Shown here piece by piece: positions 24,020 to 31,182 of a DNA stretch of 37,323 nt. The notes under the pieces were generated by a model. It made no database searches and was not told where the DNA came from. It worked only from the letters and a program-made list of their open reading frames with translations. Each line of letters begins with the position of its first letter. Positions within the stretch are counted from its first letter, which is position 1. Position numbers and translations under genes: made by a program. Source of the stretch: an uncultured Caulobacterales bacterium (GTDB lineage: Bacteria; Pseudomonadota; Alphaproteobacteria; Caulobacterales; Caulobacteraceae); NCBI GenBank assembly GCA_903900155.1, contig CAIUMD010000053.1:1-37323 (forward strand). The letters are read 5' to 3'.

Positions 24020-24078
24020 CTCAATCAACTAGCGCTTCATCCCGGGCGGCGTAGCCGACCCGGGATGACGAGATTGAG
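24020..24078. terminator. Long inverted repeat between convergent genes
   Basis: TCATCCCGGG (24037-24046) pairs with CCCGGGATGA (24059-24068), and the flanking CTCAATC (24020-24026) pairs with GATTGAG (24072-24078). It lies in the gap between the small ORF ending at 24006 and the leftward HxlR gene ending at 24215, so it may serve as a bidirectional terminator. The rest of this gap (to 24214) holds no gene I can support. Confidence 0.55.
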
Positions 24079-24214
24079 TTGGCAGAACGGTCGTTGCCCC
24101 AGGCCGTCCGCCCTGACTGTGAAGCCGCCACACCGCCCTCCTCGACCTTGAACCGGCTCATCGGCCTGAACAGCTCGCGGGTCTCCCGCGCCAGGCCGTG
24201 GGCGGCCACGGACG

Positions 24215-24715
24215 CTATTCGGCCGCGATCTTGATCGCCTCGAGGGCCTCGCCGACCGTCATCGGATGCTGGTCCTGCGAGACGCGCTCCAGGTCGCGGC
24301 GCCGGACCACCTCGCCGCATTCCTCGCAGGCGAGGACGGGGTGGAAGGCGCAGCCACAGCTCTTGTGGCGGAACAGGACCGGCGAATTGTCGCGACCATA
24401 GACGTGGCGGTCGCCCCATTCGGACATGGTCAGCAGTACCGGCGACAGGGCCTTGCCCTTGTCCGTCAGCCAGTATTCGTGGCGCGGCGGGCGCTCGGAA
24501 TAGCGCCGGGTCTCCATGACGCCGTGGCCGACCAGGGTCTTCAGGCGCGCGGCCAGGACATTGCGAGCCACGCCCAGCCGCTCCTGCCACTGCTCGAAGC
24601 GCTTCACCCCAGCGAAGGCGTCGCGGAGGATCAGCAGGGTCCACGGATCGCCCACGACCTCGAGGGTGGCGGCGACCGAGCAACGTTCGTTCGTATAGTC
24701 AGCTGTGCGGCCCAT
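24215..24715 (-). CDS. HxlR-family transcriptional regulator with C-terminal Cys cluster
   Basis: This 166-residue winged-helix protein has the HxlR signature CSVAATLEVVGDPWTLLILRDAF (starting at residue 12) and then LAARLKTLVGHGVMETRRYSERPPRHEYWLTDKG. The C-terminal part has CGCAFHPVLACEECGEVV, four cysteines arranged like a small zinc ribbon, which many short HxlR proteins lack. The ATG at 24715 gives the normal N-terminus; a longer open frame upstream has no family similarity. It is divergent from the thiolase gene, 236 bp apart, which is its likely target. The conserved N-terminal Cys could be redox sensitive, as in some HxlR members. Confidence 0.86.
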   Translation of the reverse strand: MGRTADYTNERCSVAATLEVVGDPWTLLILRDAFAGVKRFEQWQERLGVARNVLAARLKTLVGHGVMETRRYSERPPRHEYWLTDKGKALSPVLLTMSEWGDRHVYGRDNSPVLFRHKSCGCAFHPVLACEECGEVVRRRDLERVSQDQHPMTVGEALEAIKIAAE

Positions 24716-24793
24716 TTGGCGAGGTTGCGGCGTTCCGCGAGGGAAAGCAAGAGAGCGTTGCGTTTGAAGATGAACCGCACTAGGTTTTTTATC

Positions 24794-24861
24794 GCAATTG
24801 ACTCTCTCGGTTATTGCACGACTGGCGAGGAGGCTCACGCTACGGCCGACACCTCCTCGCC
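24794..24861. promoter_or_regulatory. Inverted repeats in the HxlR/thiolase intergenic region
   Basis: GCAAT (24794-24798) and ATTGC (24813-24817) form a short palindrome in an A/T-richer patch with TTGACT inside it, a plausible operator/promoter. Directly to the right, GGCGAGGAGG (24824-24833) pairs with CCTCCTCGCC (24852-24861) in a perfect 10-bp stem that may form in the thiolase leader. The function of each is inferred. Confidence 0.4.
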
Positions 24862-24951
24862 CCTTTCCCATCACAATCTCGCAACCCACTTGCGCATGAT
24901 GGGACGATGAGGGCCTATCTGGCCTCAAAATCAGTTCAGGGAGCCCAGTTC

Positions 24952-26139
24952 ATGTCCTCGTCCGATCCCGTCGTCATCGTCGCCTACGCCCGCACGCCGA
25001 TGGGCGGTTTCCAGGGCGCCCTGGGCGGCGTGAAGGCCACCGATCTGGGCGCGGCGGCGGTCAAGGCCGCCATCGAGCGGGCCGGCGTGGCGGGCGACAA
25101 GGTCGAGCAGATCATCATGGGCTGCGTGCTCCCCGCCGGCCTGGGCCAGGCCCCGGCCCGCCAGGCGGCGTTGGGCGCGGGCCTGCCCCTTTCCGTCGAG
25201 GCGACCACCGTCAACAAGATGTGCGGCAGCGGCATGCAGGCGGCCATTATGGCTTACGATTCTCTCGCCGCCGGCTCGGTCGACGTCGTGGTGGCCGGCG
25301 GCATGGAGAGCATGACCGGCGCGCCCTACCTGATGTCCAAACACCGCGGCGGGGCCCGCATCGGCCACGACCAGATGTGGGACTCCATGTACCTGGACGG
25401 CCTGGAGGACGCCTACACCCCCGGCAAGCTGATGGGCGCCTTCGCCGAGGACACCGCGGCCCAGTACCAGTTCAGCCGCGAGGCCATGGACGATTACGCG
25501 ACCAAGGGCCTGGCCAAGGCCAAGACGGCGATCCAGAGCGGCGCCTTCAAGGCCGAGATCACCCCGGTCAGCGTCGTCACCCGCAAGGGGACCGAGGTCG
25601 TCGACACCGACGAACAGCCGCTGAAGGCCGACCCGGCCAAGATCCCGACCCTGCGCCCCGCCTTCGCCCGCGACGGCGGCGTCACGGCGGCCAACAGCAG
25701 CGCGATCAGCGACGGCGCCGCCGCCCTGGTCATGACCCGGATGAGCGTCGCCCAGGCCCTGGGCCTGCCGATCGTCGCCAAGGTCGTCAGCCACGCCGCC
25801 CACGCCCACGAGCCGGGCCTGTTCACCACCGCCCCCGTGCCGGCCATGAAGAAGGCGCTGAAGAAGGCCGGCTGGGACGTCGCCGACGTCGACCTGTTCG
25901 AGGTCAACGAAGCCTTCGCCGTGGTCGCCATGATCGCCCAGCAGGAGCTGGGCATCCCCGAGGACAAGCTGAACGTCAACGGCGGCGCCTGCGCCCTGGG
26001 CCACCCGATCGGCGCCTCGGGCGCGCGGATCCTGTGCACCCTGATCTCGGCGCTGCAGGCGCGCGGCGGCAAGAAGGGCCTGGCGTCGCTGTGCATCGGC
26101 GGCGGCGAGGCCACGGCCATGGCGGTGGAGCTGGTCTGA
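24952..26139 (+). CDS. Acetyl-CoA acetyltransferase (thiolase II family)
   Basis: This 395-residue enzyme catalyses condensation of two acetyl-CoA or the reverse thiolysis of acetoacetyl-CoA. The catalytic residues are complete: Cys91 in NKMCGSGMQ, His351 in GHPIGASG and Cys381 in CIGGGEA. The stretch NVNGGACALGHPIGASGAR is the standard thiolase signature. The true start is the ATG at 24952, with GGGAG upstream; an open frame to 24814 lacks thiolase sequence. It could serve polyhydroxybutyrate synthesis, amino-acid breakdown or fatty-acid metabolism, and no pha genes lie beside it. It is likely under the control of the divergent HxlR regulator. Confidence 0.94.
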   Translation: MSSSDPVVIVAYARTPMGGFQGALGGVKATDLGAAAVKAAIERAGVAGDKVEQIIMGCVLPAGLGQAPARQAALGAGLPLSVEATTVNKMCGSGMQAAIMAYDSLAAGSVDVVVAGGMESMTGAPYLMSKHRGGARIGHDQMWDSMYLDGLEDAYTPGKLMGAFAEDTAAQYQFSREAMDDYATKGLAKAKTAIQSGAFKAEITPVSVVTRKGTEVVDTDEQPLKADPAKIPTLRPAFARDGGVTAANSSAISDGAAALVMTRMSVAQALGLPIVAKVVSHAAHAHEPGLFTTAPVPAMKKALKKAGWDVADVDLFEVNEAFAVVAMIAQQELGIPEDKLNVNGGACALGHPIGASGARILCTLISALQARGGKKGLASLCIGGGEATAMAVELV

Positions 26140-26186
26140 CCCCATCTGGAGGGGATCAGATTGGCCGCGAGACGCGTTCACCCGTC

Positions 26187-26456
26187 ATGACCGACACCTT
26201 CCGCCACAACCCCGAACTCAGCCGCTACGAGCTGGAAGTCGATGGCCTGCTGGCCGTGGCCGACTATCAGCGCGCGGGACACCGGCTGGTGATCCCGCAC
26301 GTCGAGGCCGACATGGCCCTGCGCGGCACCGGCGCGGCCGGGCGGCTGATGACCAAGGTCGCCGAGACGGCCCGCGCAGAGGGCATGCGGATCACCCCAC
26401 TGTGTTCCTACGCCGCCGCCTGGCTGAAGCGGAACGATCCGGACCTGATCGCCTAG
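26187..26456 (+). CDS. Small GNAT-type N-acetyltransferase (YjdJ-like)
   Basis: This 89-residue protein belongs to the short GNAT group, with ELEVDGLLAVADYQ as first strands and VEADMALRGTGAAGRLMTKVAETARAEGMRITPLCSYAAAWLKR as acetyl-CoA-binding and final segments. The RGTGAAGRLM turn is the pyrophosphate-binding loop. The substrate is unknown. It follows the thiolase gene after 47 bp and may be cotranscribed. Its stop codon is shared with that of the convergent HxlR gene in a CTAG. Confidence 0.88.
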   Translation: MTDTFRHNPELSRYELEVDGLLAVADYQRAGHRLVIPHVEADMALRGTGAAGRLMTKVAETARAEGMRITPLCSYAAAWLKRNDPDLIA

Positions 26457-26956
26457 GCCTTCTCCTTGGCCTGCTGCGCCATGAAGGCCACGCGGTCCAG
26501 CACCTCGCGTCCCGCCGCCGGGCCGGGGGAATAGGCGAAGTTTTCGTCGCTGATCGGCTTGCCGCTGACCCGGTCCACCAGGATCGGCTCGGCGGCCAGG
26601 CCCGTCTGGCGGTCGACCAGTTGACCCGCCACGCCCTCGATCGCGAAGTGTCGGTTGCCGAACGCCATCATCGCCGTCAGCACCGAGCCGAAGTCGCGGC
26701 CACGGTCGGTCAGCACATATTCGTAGCGCGGCGGCCGCTCCTGGTAGCGGCGCTTTTCCAGGAGACCGTTCTCCACCAGCGCCGTCAGGCGCTTGGTCAG
26801 GATGTTGGGCGCCACGCCCAGGCTCTTCTCGAACTGGTCGAAGCGCGACAGCCCCTGCGAGGCGTCGCGCAGGATCAGGAAAGTCCAGCCATCGCCCACC
26901 CGCTCCAGCGTGCGGCCGACCGGACATTGGGTGGGAGCGCGTTCAGATTTGCTCAT
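26453..26956 (-). CDS. HxlR-family transcriptional regulator
   Basis: This 167-residue winged-helix protein has the family signature CPVGRTLERVGDGWTFLILRDASQG (Cys at about residue 11), then PNILTKRLTALVENGLLEKRRYQERPPRYEYVLTDRGRD. The start is the ATG at 26956; an upstream TTG (26977) lies in the operator. It is divergent from the SDR gene and an inverted repeat lies between them. The C-terminal extension (LAAEPILVDRVSGKPISDENF) recurs in this subgroup. It may sense electrophiles or quinones through the conserved Cys; that is inference from the family. Confidence 0.87.
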   Translation of the reverse strand: MSKSERAPTQCPVGRTLERVGDGWTFLILRDASQGLSRFDQFEKSLGVAPNILTKRLTALVENGLLEKRRYQERPPRYEYVLTDRGRDFGSVLTAMMAFGNRHFAIEGVAGQLVDRQTGLAAEPILVDRVSGKPISDENFAYSPGPAAGREVLDRVAFMAQQAKEKA

Positions 26957-26975
26957 GACGAATAATCTGGCAATC

Positions 26976-26994
26976 AACTTGCGAAAAGCAAGTT
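26976..26994. promoter_or_regulatory. Operator palindrome between HxlR and SDR genes
   Basis: AACTTGCGAAAAGCAAGTT is a perfect 7-bp inverted repeat separated by 5 bases. It lies 20 bases upstream of the HxlR start and 63 bases upstream of the SDR start. It is the natural candidate for HxlR binding and for joint control of both genes. Confidence 0.62.
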
Positions 26995-27057
26995 ACCTCA
27001 TAGCTAAGCGTGACGCCGGACCGATGGGGCCTCGGCAAGGGACTGAGGTTTACCACC

Positions 27058-27852
27058 ATGAGCACCACCAGCACCAAGGGCGTCGCCTTGATCACCGGCG
27101 CCTCGACCGGCATCGGCGCGGTCTATGCCGACCGCCTGGCCAAGCGCGGCTACGACCTGATCCTGGTCGCCCGCGACGAAGCCCGTCTGAACGCCCTGGC
27201 CGAGCGCCTGCGCACCGAGACGGGCGTCAAGGCCGAGGTCATCAAGGCCGACCTGACCGACAAGGCCGACGTCGCCAAGCTGGAACAGCGCCTGGCGACC
27301 GACACGGCCATCACCGCCCTGGTCAACAATGCCGGCGTGGCGGGCTCGAACGATTTCACGGGCTCGGATCCCGACGCCTTCGACAAGATGATCCAGCTGA
27401 ACGTCACGACCGTGACCCGCCTGGCCGCGGCGGCGGCCCGCAACTTCGCGCCGCGCAACAGCGGGACGATCATCAACCTGGCCTCGGTGGTCGGCCTGAT
27501 GCCCGAGCTGAACATGCCGGTCTACGGCGCGACCAAGGCCTTCGTGACCTATCTGACCCAAGGCCTGCGCGTGCAGTTCGGCGACTCGGCCGTGCGCCTG
27601 CAGGCGGTGCTGCCCGGCGCCACGCGCACGGAAATCTGGGAGCGCTCGGGCTCTGACATCGACGCGATGGACCCGAACATGGTCATGGGCGTCGACGACA
27701 TGGTCGACGCGGCGCTGGCCGGCCTCGACCAGGGCGAGCTGGTGACGATCCCGTCCCTGCCCGACGCGGCCGACTGGCACGGCGCCCTGGCCGCCAAGGC
27801 CAAGCTCTATCCGAACCTGTCGCGCAGCGAACCGGCGGCTCGCCTCCGCTAG
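27058..27852 (+). CDS. Short-chain dehydrogenase/reductase
   Basis: This 264-residue NAD(P)-dependent oxidoreductase has the cofactor motif ITGASTGIG (12-20), NNAG in the middle, the catalytic Ser in NLASVVG and the YGATKAF Tyr-Lys pair. It resembles the DltE/YqjQ-like classical SDRs; the substrate is unknown. The ATG at 27058 follows GAGG; a GTG at 27010 is a weaker alternative. It is probably repressed by the divergent HxlR protein through the palindrome at 26976. Confidence 0.9.
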   Translation: MSTTSTKGVALITGASTGIGAVYADRLAKRGYDLILVARDEARLNALAERLRTETGVKAEVIKADLTDKADVAKLEQRLATDTAITALVNNAGVAGSNDFTGSDPDAFDKMIQLNVTTVTRLAAAAARNFAPRNSGTIINLASVVGLMPELNMPVYGATKAFVTYLTQGLRVQFGDSAVRLQAVLPGATRTEIWERSGSDIDAMDPNMVMGVDDMVDAALAGLDQGELVTIPSLPDAADWHGALAAKAKLYPNLSRSEPAARLR

Positions 27853-27870
27853 ACCTTCAAAAGCAGAAAG

Positions 27871-27905
27871 CTCGCCGGCGCGGCGCTCACTCCCGCGCCG
27901 GCGAG
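27871..27905. terminator. 13-bp GC hairpin between convergent genes
   Basis: CTCGCCGGCGCGG (27871-27883) pairs perfectly with CCGCGCCGGCGAG (27893-27905). It starts 19 bases after the SDR stop codon and is the probable terminator, usable from both sides. Confidence 0.65.
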
Positions 27906-27915
27906 TCCGCCCTGA

Positions 27916-27954
27916 CGGTTTCCTACCGGGTTGATGCGCACCGGTGGGAAACCG
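27916..27954. terminator. Second hairpin, terminator of the OmpA-type gene
   Basis: CGGTTTCCTACCGG (27916-27929) pairs with CCGGTGGGAAACCG (27941-27954) at all but one position, which can be a G-U pair. It lies 15 bases past the leftward OmpA-type stop codon. Confidence 0.6.
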
Positions 27955-27968
27955 CCTGGAACGCGAAA

Positions 27969-28547
27969 CTAGCTGAGCACCATCACGACGACGCGGCGGT
28001 TCTGGGCCCGGCCTTCGCGCGTTTCGTTCGGGGCGACCGGGGCTTCCTGGCCGTACGAGATCGTCGCCATGCGGTTCAGGGCCACGCCGTGCACGCTCAG
28101 GAACTTGCGCACGGTCTCCGCGCGCTTCTCGCCGAGCTCGTCGTTATATTCCTTCGAGCCCGAATTGTCGGTGTGGCCCTGGATCTCCAGGTACACGTTC
28201 TTGTTGTCGGTCTTCAGCTTCTCGGTGAATTCCGACAGGCGCTGCTCGGCCTCCGGCGAGAGGTTCGCGGCGTTGACCGGGAACTTCACGGAGTCGTCGC
28301 TCAGCACCAGGGCGTACTGGAACTTGCCTTCGGCCAGCTTGCCGGCCGCGATGGCGCGCTCGAGAGCGTCCTTCGAGGTCTTGTCCAGTTCACCGATCTG
28401 GGTGTCATGAGCGCTGACCCGCTCGTTGACCGCACCCACCTGGGTGTTCACGTACTTCTTGGTGGCGCAGCCGCTGACCGACAGGCCGCCCATCACCAGG
28501 GCGGCGGCGACCATCATCGTCTTCGTGCTTGCTATCATTGTTTCCAT
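27969..28547 (-). CDS. OmpA-family outer-membrane lipoprotein
   Basis: This 192-residue protein has a lipoprotein signal: a hydrophobic stretch then LSVSGC, with the acylated Cys near residue 26. A helical segment follows (NTQVGAVNERVSAHDTQIGELDKTSKDALERAI), then a C-terminal OmpA/Pal peptidoglycan-binding domain. That domain has LEIQGHTDNSGSKEYNDELGEKRAETVRKFL, including the conserved Asp and Arg. It tethers the outer membrane to peptidoglycan. I chose the ATG at 28547; another Met three codons later is possible. It is not the tol-linked pal, since no tol genes are near. Confidence 0.9.
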   Translation of the reverse strand: METMIASTKTMMVAAALVMGGLSVSGCATKKYVNTQVGAVNERVSAHDTQIGELDKTSKDALERAIAAGKLAEGKFQYALVLSDDSVKFPVNAANLSPEAEQRLSEFTEKLKTDNKNVYLEIQGHTDNSGSKEYNDELGEKRAETVRKFLSVHGVALNRMATISYGQEAPVAPNETREGRAQNRRVVVMVLS

Positions 28548-28649
28548 CTCATCCGTAGCTTGAACGAGGCGTCCTGCAACGCTCGCAGGAGCAAATCGGG
28601 CAGCCGAACTTGGCCAAAGATGGGCGCGATTCCGGCGCTTCCGGGCCAA

Positions 28650-28679
28650 GCTATACCGTTGTAATGGCAGCGTTTTCAG
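28650..28679 (-). promoter_or_regulatory. Possible promoter of the OmpA-type lipoprotein gene
   Basis: Read leftward, CTGAAA (28679-28674) and TATAGC (28655-28650) are separated by 18 bases, giving a leader of about 95 bases that contains a short TCCTGC/GCAGGA hairpin (28572-28590). The match to the sigma-70 consensus is moderate. Confidence 0.35.
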
Positions 28680-28733
28680 AACCAATAGAACCGCGCGCGA
28701 GCGCCGTGGACGGACTTTGGTTCCGAAGATTCT

Positions 28734-29603
28734 TTATTGATTTTCCGTGCTGGAAAGCCACGCCTGAAAAGCCTTCAGGGCCGCGGTCGGGGCCCTGGAT
28801 TTCAGCCAGGTCAGCCAGTAGCGACCGGCGCTGACCTGAGTCGGGAACGGCCTGACGAGGCGCCCCTGCTGCAGGTCGCGAGCAAACATCATCGGCGGGG
28901 CCAGCGCCACCCCAAATCCCTGGATCGCCGCCTCGACCATCACCCACGAGCTGTCGAACACCGGCCCGCGGATGGGCGGCGGCGACAGGCCGGCGGCGGC
29001 GAACCAGTCGGGCCAGTCGGCGGCGCGATAGCTGCGCAACAGGGTCTCGGCCAGCAGGTCCTTGGGTTCGGCGATCCGCTCGGCCAGGGCCGGCGCGCAC
29101 AGCGGGCTCATCGGCGCCTCGAACAGAGGCGAGGCCTCGGTGCCGTGCCAGGCCCCGTCGCCGAACCGCACCGCGCAGTCCAGCCCCTCGCCCGCCAGGT
29201 CGGTGCGGTTGTTGTTGGTGAACAGCCGCAGGTCCACGAACGGATGAGCCTCGCGAAACGCCGGCAGGCGCGGCAGCAGCCAGCCGACCGCGAAGGTGCC
29301 CACCACCCCGACGCTGAGCACCTCCAGCACCCGGCCGCCCTCGAACCGGGCCAAGACGTCGTCCAGCCGGTCGAAGGAGTCGCGCACGCTGGGCAGCAGG
29401 GCCAGGCCCTCGTCGGTCAGGGCCAGGCCGCGCGGCAGGCGGCGAAACAGGGCCGCGCCCAGCCGGGCCTCCAGCCCCTTCACCTGGTGGCTGACGGCGG
29501 CCTGGGTCACGCACAGCTCGATGGCGGCGCGCGTGAACGACAGGTGCCGGGCCGAGGCCTCGAAAGCGCGCAGGGCGTTCAGGGGCAACTGGGCGCGACT
29601 CAT
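28734..29603 (-). CDS. LysR-family regulator, AmpR/GcvA type
   Basis: This 289-residue LysR regulator has an N-terminal helix-turn-helix LSFTRAAIELCVTQAAVSHQ and RGLALTDEGLALLP, closely resembling AmpR and GcvA. The effector domain includes DCAVRFGDGAWHGTEASPLF and APMSPLCAP, both AmpR-like. It is divergent from a class A beta-lactamase gene with 100 bp between the starts, the standard ampR-bla arrangement. By analogy it may respond to muropeptides and induce the beta-lactamase. The ATG at 29603 gives the expected N-terminus. I leave the symbol blank since the regulon is unproven. Confidence 0.88.
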   Translation of the reverse strand: MSRAQLPLNALRAFEASARHLSFTRAAIELCVTQAAVSHQVKGLEARLGAALFRRLPRGLALTDEGLALLPSVRDSFDRLDDVLARFEGGRVLEVLSVGVVGTFAVGWLLPRLPAFREAHPFVDLRLFTNNNRTDLAGEGLDCAVRFGDGAWHGTEASPLFEAPMSPLCAPALAERIAEPKDLLAETLLRSYRAADWPDWFAAAGLSPPPIRGPVFDSSWVMVEAAIQGFGVALAPPMMFARDLQQGRLVRPFPTQVSAGRYWLTWLKSRAPTAALKAFQAWLSSTENQ

Positions 29604-29703
29604 GAACAATGCCCCTAACTGAACTAATGGGTCCGCCAAGGTATCGTCGTTTGCGGCCAAGGCCAGCCCCCGGCAGGTTCCGCGGGCAAGGAGACCCCCA
29701 CCC

Positions 29704-30606
29704 ATGTTCCACCGTCGCAAATTCTTAACGGCCCTGGCGGCCGCGCCCGTTCTCATGCCTGCGCTGTCGAAGGCGGCTGTTTTCAGCAGCCCGCCGCCCT
29801 CCGCCCTTAGCTCACGTATTAACGAATTGGAGCAGCGCAGCGGCGGCCGCCTGGGCGTGGCGGTGCTGGACACCCATACCGGCCGCCAGTTCGCCTGGCG
29901 CGGCGACGAGCGCTTCCGCATGTGCAGTACGATCAAGATGCCGTTGTCGGCCGCCATCCTGCGCCGCGTCGACCAGGGCCGCGAGCGGCTCGATCGTAGG
30001 GTGAGATATGGCCGCGACGTGCTGATGGGCAATTCGCCGGTGGTCGAGAAGCATGTGGCCGACGGCATCACCATCGGCGAGCTGTGCCACGCGACCATCA
30101 CCTGGAGCGACAACGCCGCCGCCAACCTGCTGTTCGAAGCCCTGGGTCCCGGCGACAGCGGCCCGGCCGCCCTGACCCGCTTCCTGCGGGCGGCCGGCGA
30201 CCAGACCACCCGCAGCGACCGCCTGGAGCCGCAGCTCAACACCGGGACGCCGGACGACCTGCGCGACACCACCACCCCGACGGCGATCACGCAATGCTGG
30301 AAGACCCTGCTGACCGGCGACGTCCTGTCCCCCGCCTCCCGCAAGCAGCTGACCGCCTGGGTCGTGGCCAACAAGACCGGCGACAAGCGCCTGCGCGCGG
30401 GCCTGCCCAAGGGTTGGGAGGTCGGCGACAAGACCGGCAACAACGGCAAGGACACGACCAACGACGTGGCGATCGTCTGGCCGCCGGGACGCAAGCCGCT
30501 GCTGATCGCGAGCTTCCATGACCGGGGAAGTTCGGATGACGACGTGCGCAGCGCCGTGCTGGCGGATGTGGCGCGGGCCGTCGTGGCGGCGGGGTTCGGG
30601 GCGTAG
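29704..30606 (+). CDS. bla: Class A beta-lactamase, Tat-type signal
   Basis: This 300-residue serine beta-lactamase has all four active-site motifs: S75-T-I-K78, S135-D136-N137, E175-P-Q-L-N179 and K243-T-G245. The N-terminus HRRKFLTALAAAPVL looks like a twin-arginine signal, so export as a folded enzyme is likely. Unusual points: a Cys (C74) immediately precedes the catalytic Ser, as in class A carbapenemases, but the partner Cys after KTG is absent. The residues after KTG are Asn-Asn where Ser/Ala/Thr-Gly is common. It is probably induced through the divergent AmpR-like gene. Its substrate range cannot be told from the sequence. Confidence 0.94.
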   Translation: MFHRRKFLTALAAAPVLMPALSKAAVFSSPPPSALSSRINELEQRSGGRLGVAVLDTHTGRQFAWRGDERFRMCSTIKMPLSAAILRRVDQGRERLDRRVRYGRDVLMGNSPVVEKHVADGITIGELCHATITWSDNAAANLLFEALGPGDSGPAALTRFLRAAGDQTTRSDRLEPQLNTGTPDDLRDTTTPTAITQCWKTLLTGDVLSPASRKQLTAWVVANKTGDKRLRAGLPKGWEVGDKTGNNGKDTTNDVAIVWPPGRKPLLIASFHDRGSSDDDVRSAVLADVARAVVAAGFGA

Positions 30607-30610
30607 AAAG

Positions 30611-30619
30611 TTATCCACA
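30611..30619 (+). promoter_or_regulatory. Perfect DnaA box sequence
   Basis: TTATCCACA equals the strict DnaA consensus and lies 5 bases after the bla stop codon. No second box, AT-rich unwinding region or origin genes accompany it, so it may be a titration site or chance. Confidence 0.3.
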
Positions 30620-30638
30620 GGGCGACGATGATGGAACA

Positions 30639-30698
30639 CCCCCTCCGTCACGTCGCCTATCCGCGCCGCGCCACCTCCCCCGCAAGCGGGGCAGGAGG
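30639..30698. repeat. Second copy of the composite palindromic repeat (partial)
   Basis: CCCCCTCCG (30639-30647), then GCCACCTCCCCC and a CCTCCCCCGC/GCGGGG...GGAGG hairpin (30674-30683 with 30686-30698), follow the same order as the right half of the repeat at 89-130. The spacer between the two blocks differs. To its right (30699-30808) I see no feature beyond C-rich sequence. Confidence 0.55.
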
Positions 30699-30808
30699 GA
30701 GCGCCCCAATCCCCGTACTTTTCGAAACCCTCCTCAATAGAAACAACCCCTTACCCAAAAACACCCGTTTCTTATCCCCGCCCCTCCCCGCCGCCTCATG
30801 CTAACCCC

Positions 30809-31147
30809 ATGAGCCAGACCCAAACCCCCAGCGCCTGGTGCGCCGACCTGCAAGCCAAGCTGATGGCCGCCCTCGACGCCGCCTGGGCCATCGCCGAGAC
30901 CAGCGACGACCCGGCCGTCATCGCCAAGGCCCGCGACAAGGCCCGTCTGTGTGGCCAGATGGCCGCCGAGGTCCGCAAGGTCGCCGCCATGGTCCCGCAG
31001 CCGAAACCCCGCCACCTGCCGACCGCCATCCACGAAGCCTTCGACCGCCTGGACGCCGCCCCCGCGCCTTTGGTCGAAGCCGCCAAGCCTCCCGCCGCCC
31101 AAGCCCAGGCGATGCAGGCTGCGCTGCGCAAGCTGAAACGACGCTGA
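30809..31147 (+). CDS. Hypothetical protein, Ala/Lys-rich, helical
   Basis: This 112-residue protein starts MSQTQTPSAWCADLQ. It is composed mostly of predicted helices with a run AAWAIAETSDDPAVIAKARDK and a basic end LRKLKRR. There is no signal or membrane segment. I do not recognise a family; the composition and basic tail would fit a small DNA- or ribosome-associated protein, but that is speculation. Its codon use matches the genome. Its last codons overlap the promoter of the toxin-antitoxin pair that follows. Confidence 0.65.
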   Translation: MSQTQTPSAWCADLQAKLMAALDAAWAIAETSDDPAVIAKARDKARLCGQMAAEVRKVAAMVPQPKPRHLPTAIHEAFDRLDAAPAPLVEAAKPPAAQAQAMQAALRKLKRR

Positions 31148-31172
31148 CAGATCAGCTCAAATGCGCTATATG
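31144..31172 (+). promoter_or_regulatory. Promoter of the antitoxin-toxin pair
   Basis: CTGACA (31144-31149), a 17-base spacer and TATATG (31167-31172) form a good sigma-70 promoter that overlaps the stop codon of the upstream gene. A near-palindrome GTCTACTTTGAGAGAGAC (31176-31193) directly downstream could be the autoregulatory operator. Confidence 0.5.
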
Positions 31173-31182
31173 GTTGTCTACT

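Noticed and set aside
24100..24214. Short protein-like stretch read leftward after the HxlR gene (AHGLARETRELFRPMSRFKVE)
   Set aside because: It is in another frame, lacks a start and continues into the HxlR gene out of phase; it could be a gene remnant but I cannot support a family.
24814..24951. Upstream extension of the thiolase gene
   Set aside because: The added residues do not resemble thiolases and would cover the leader hairpin; the ATG at 24952 has a ribosome binding site and the family N-terminus.
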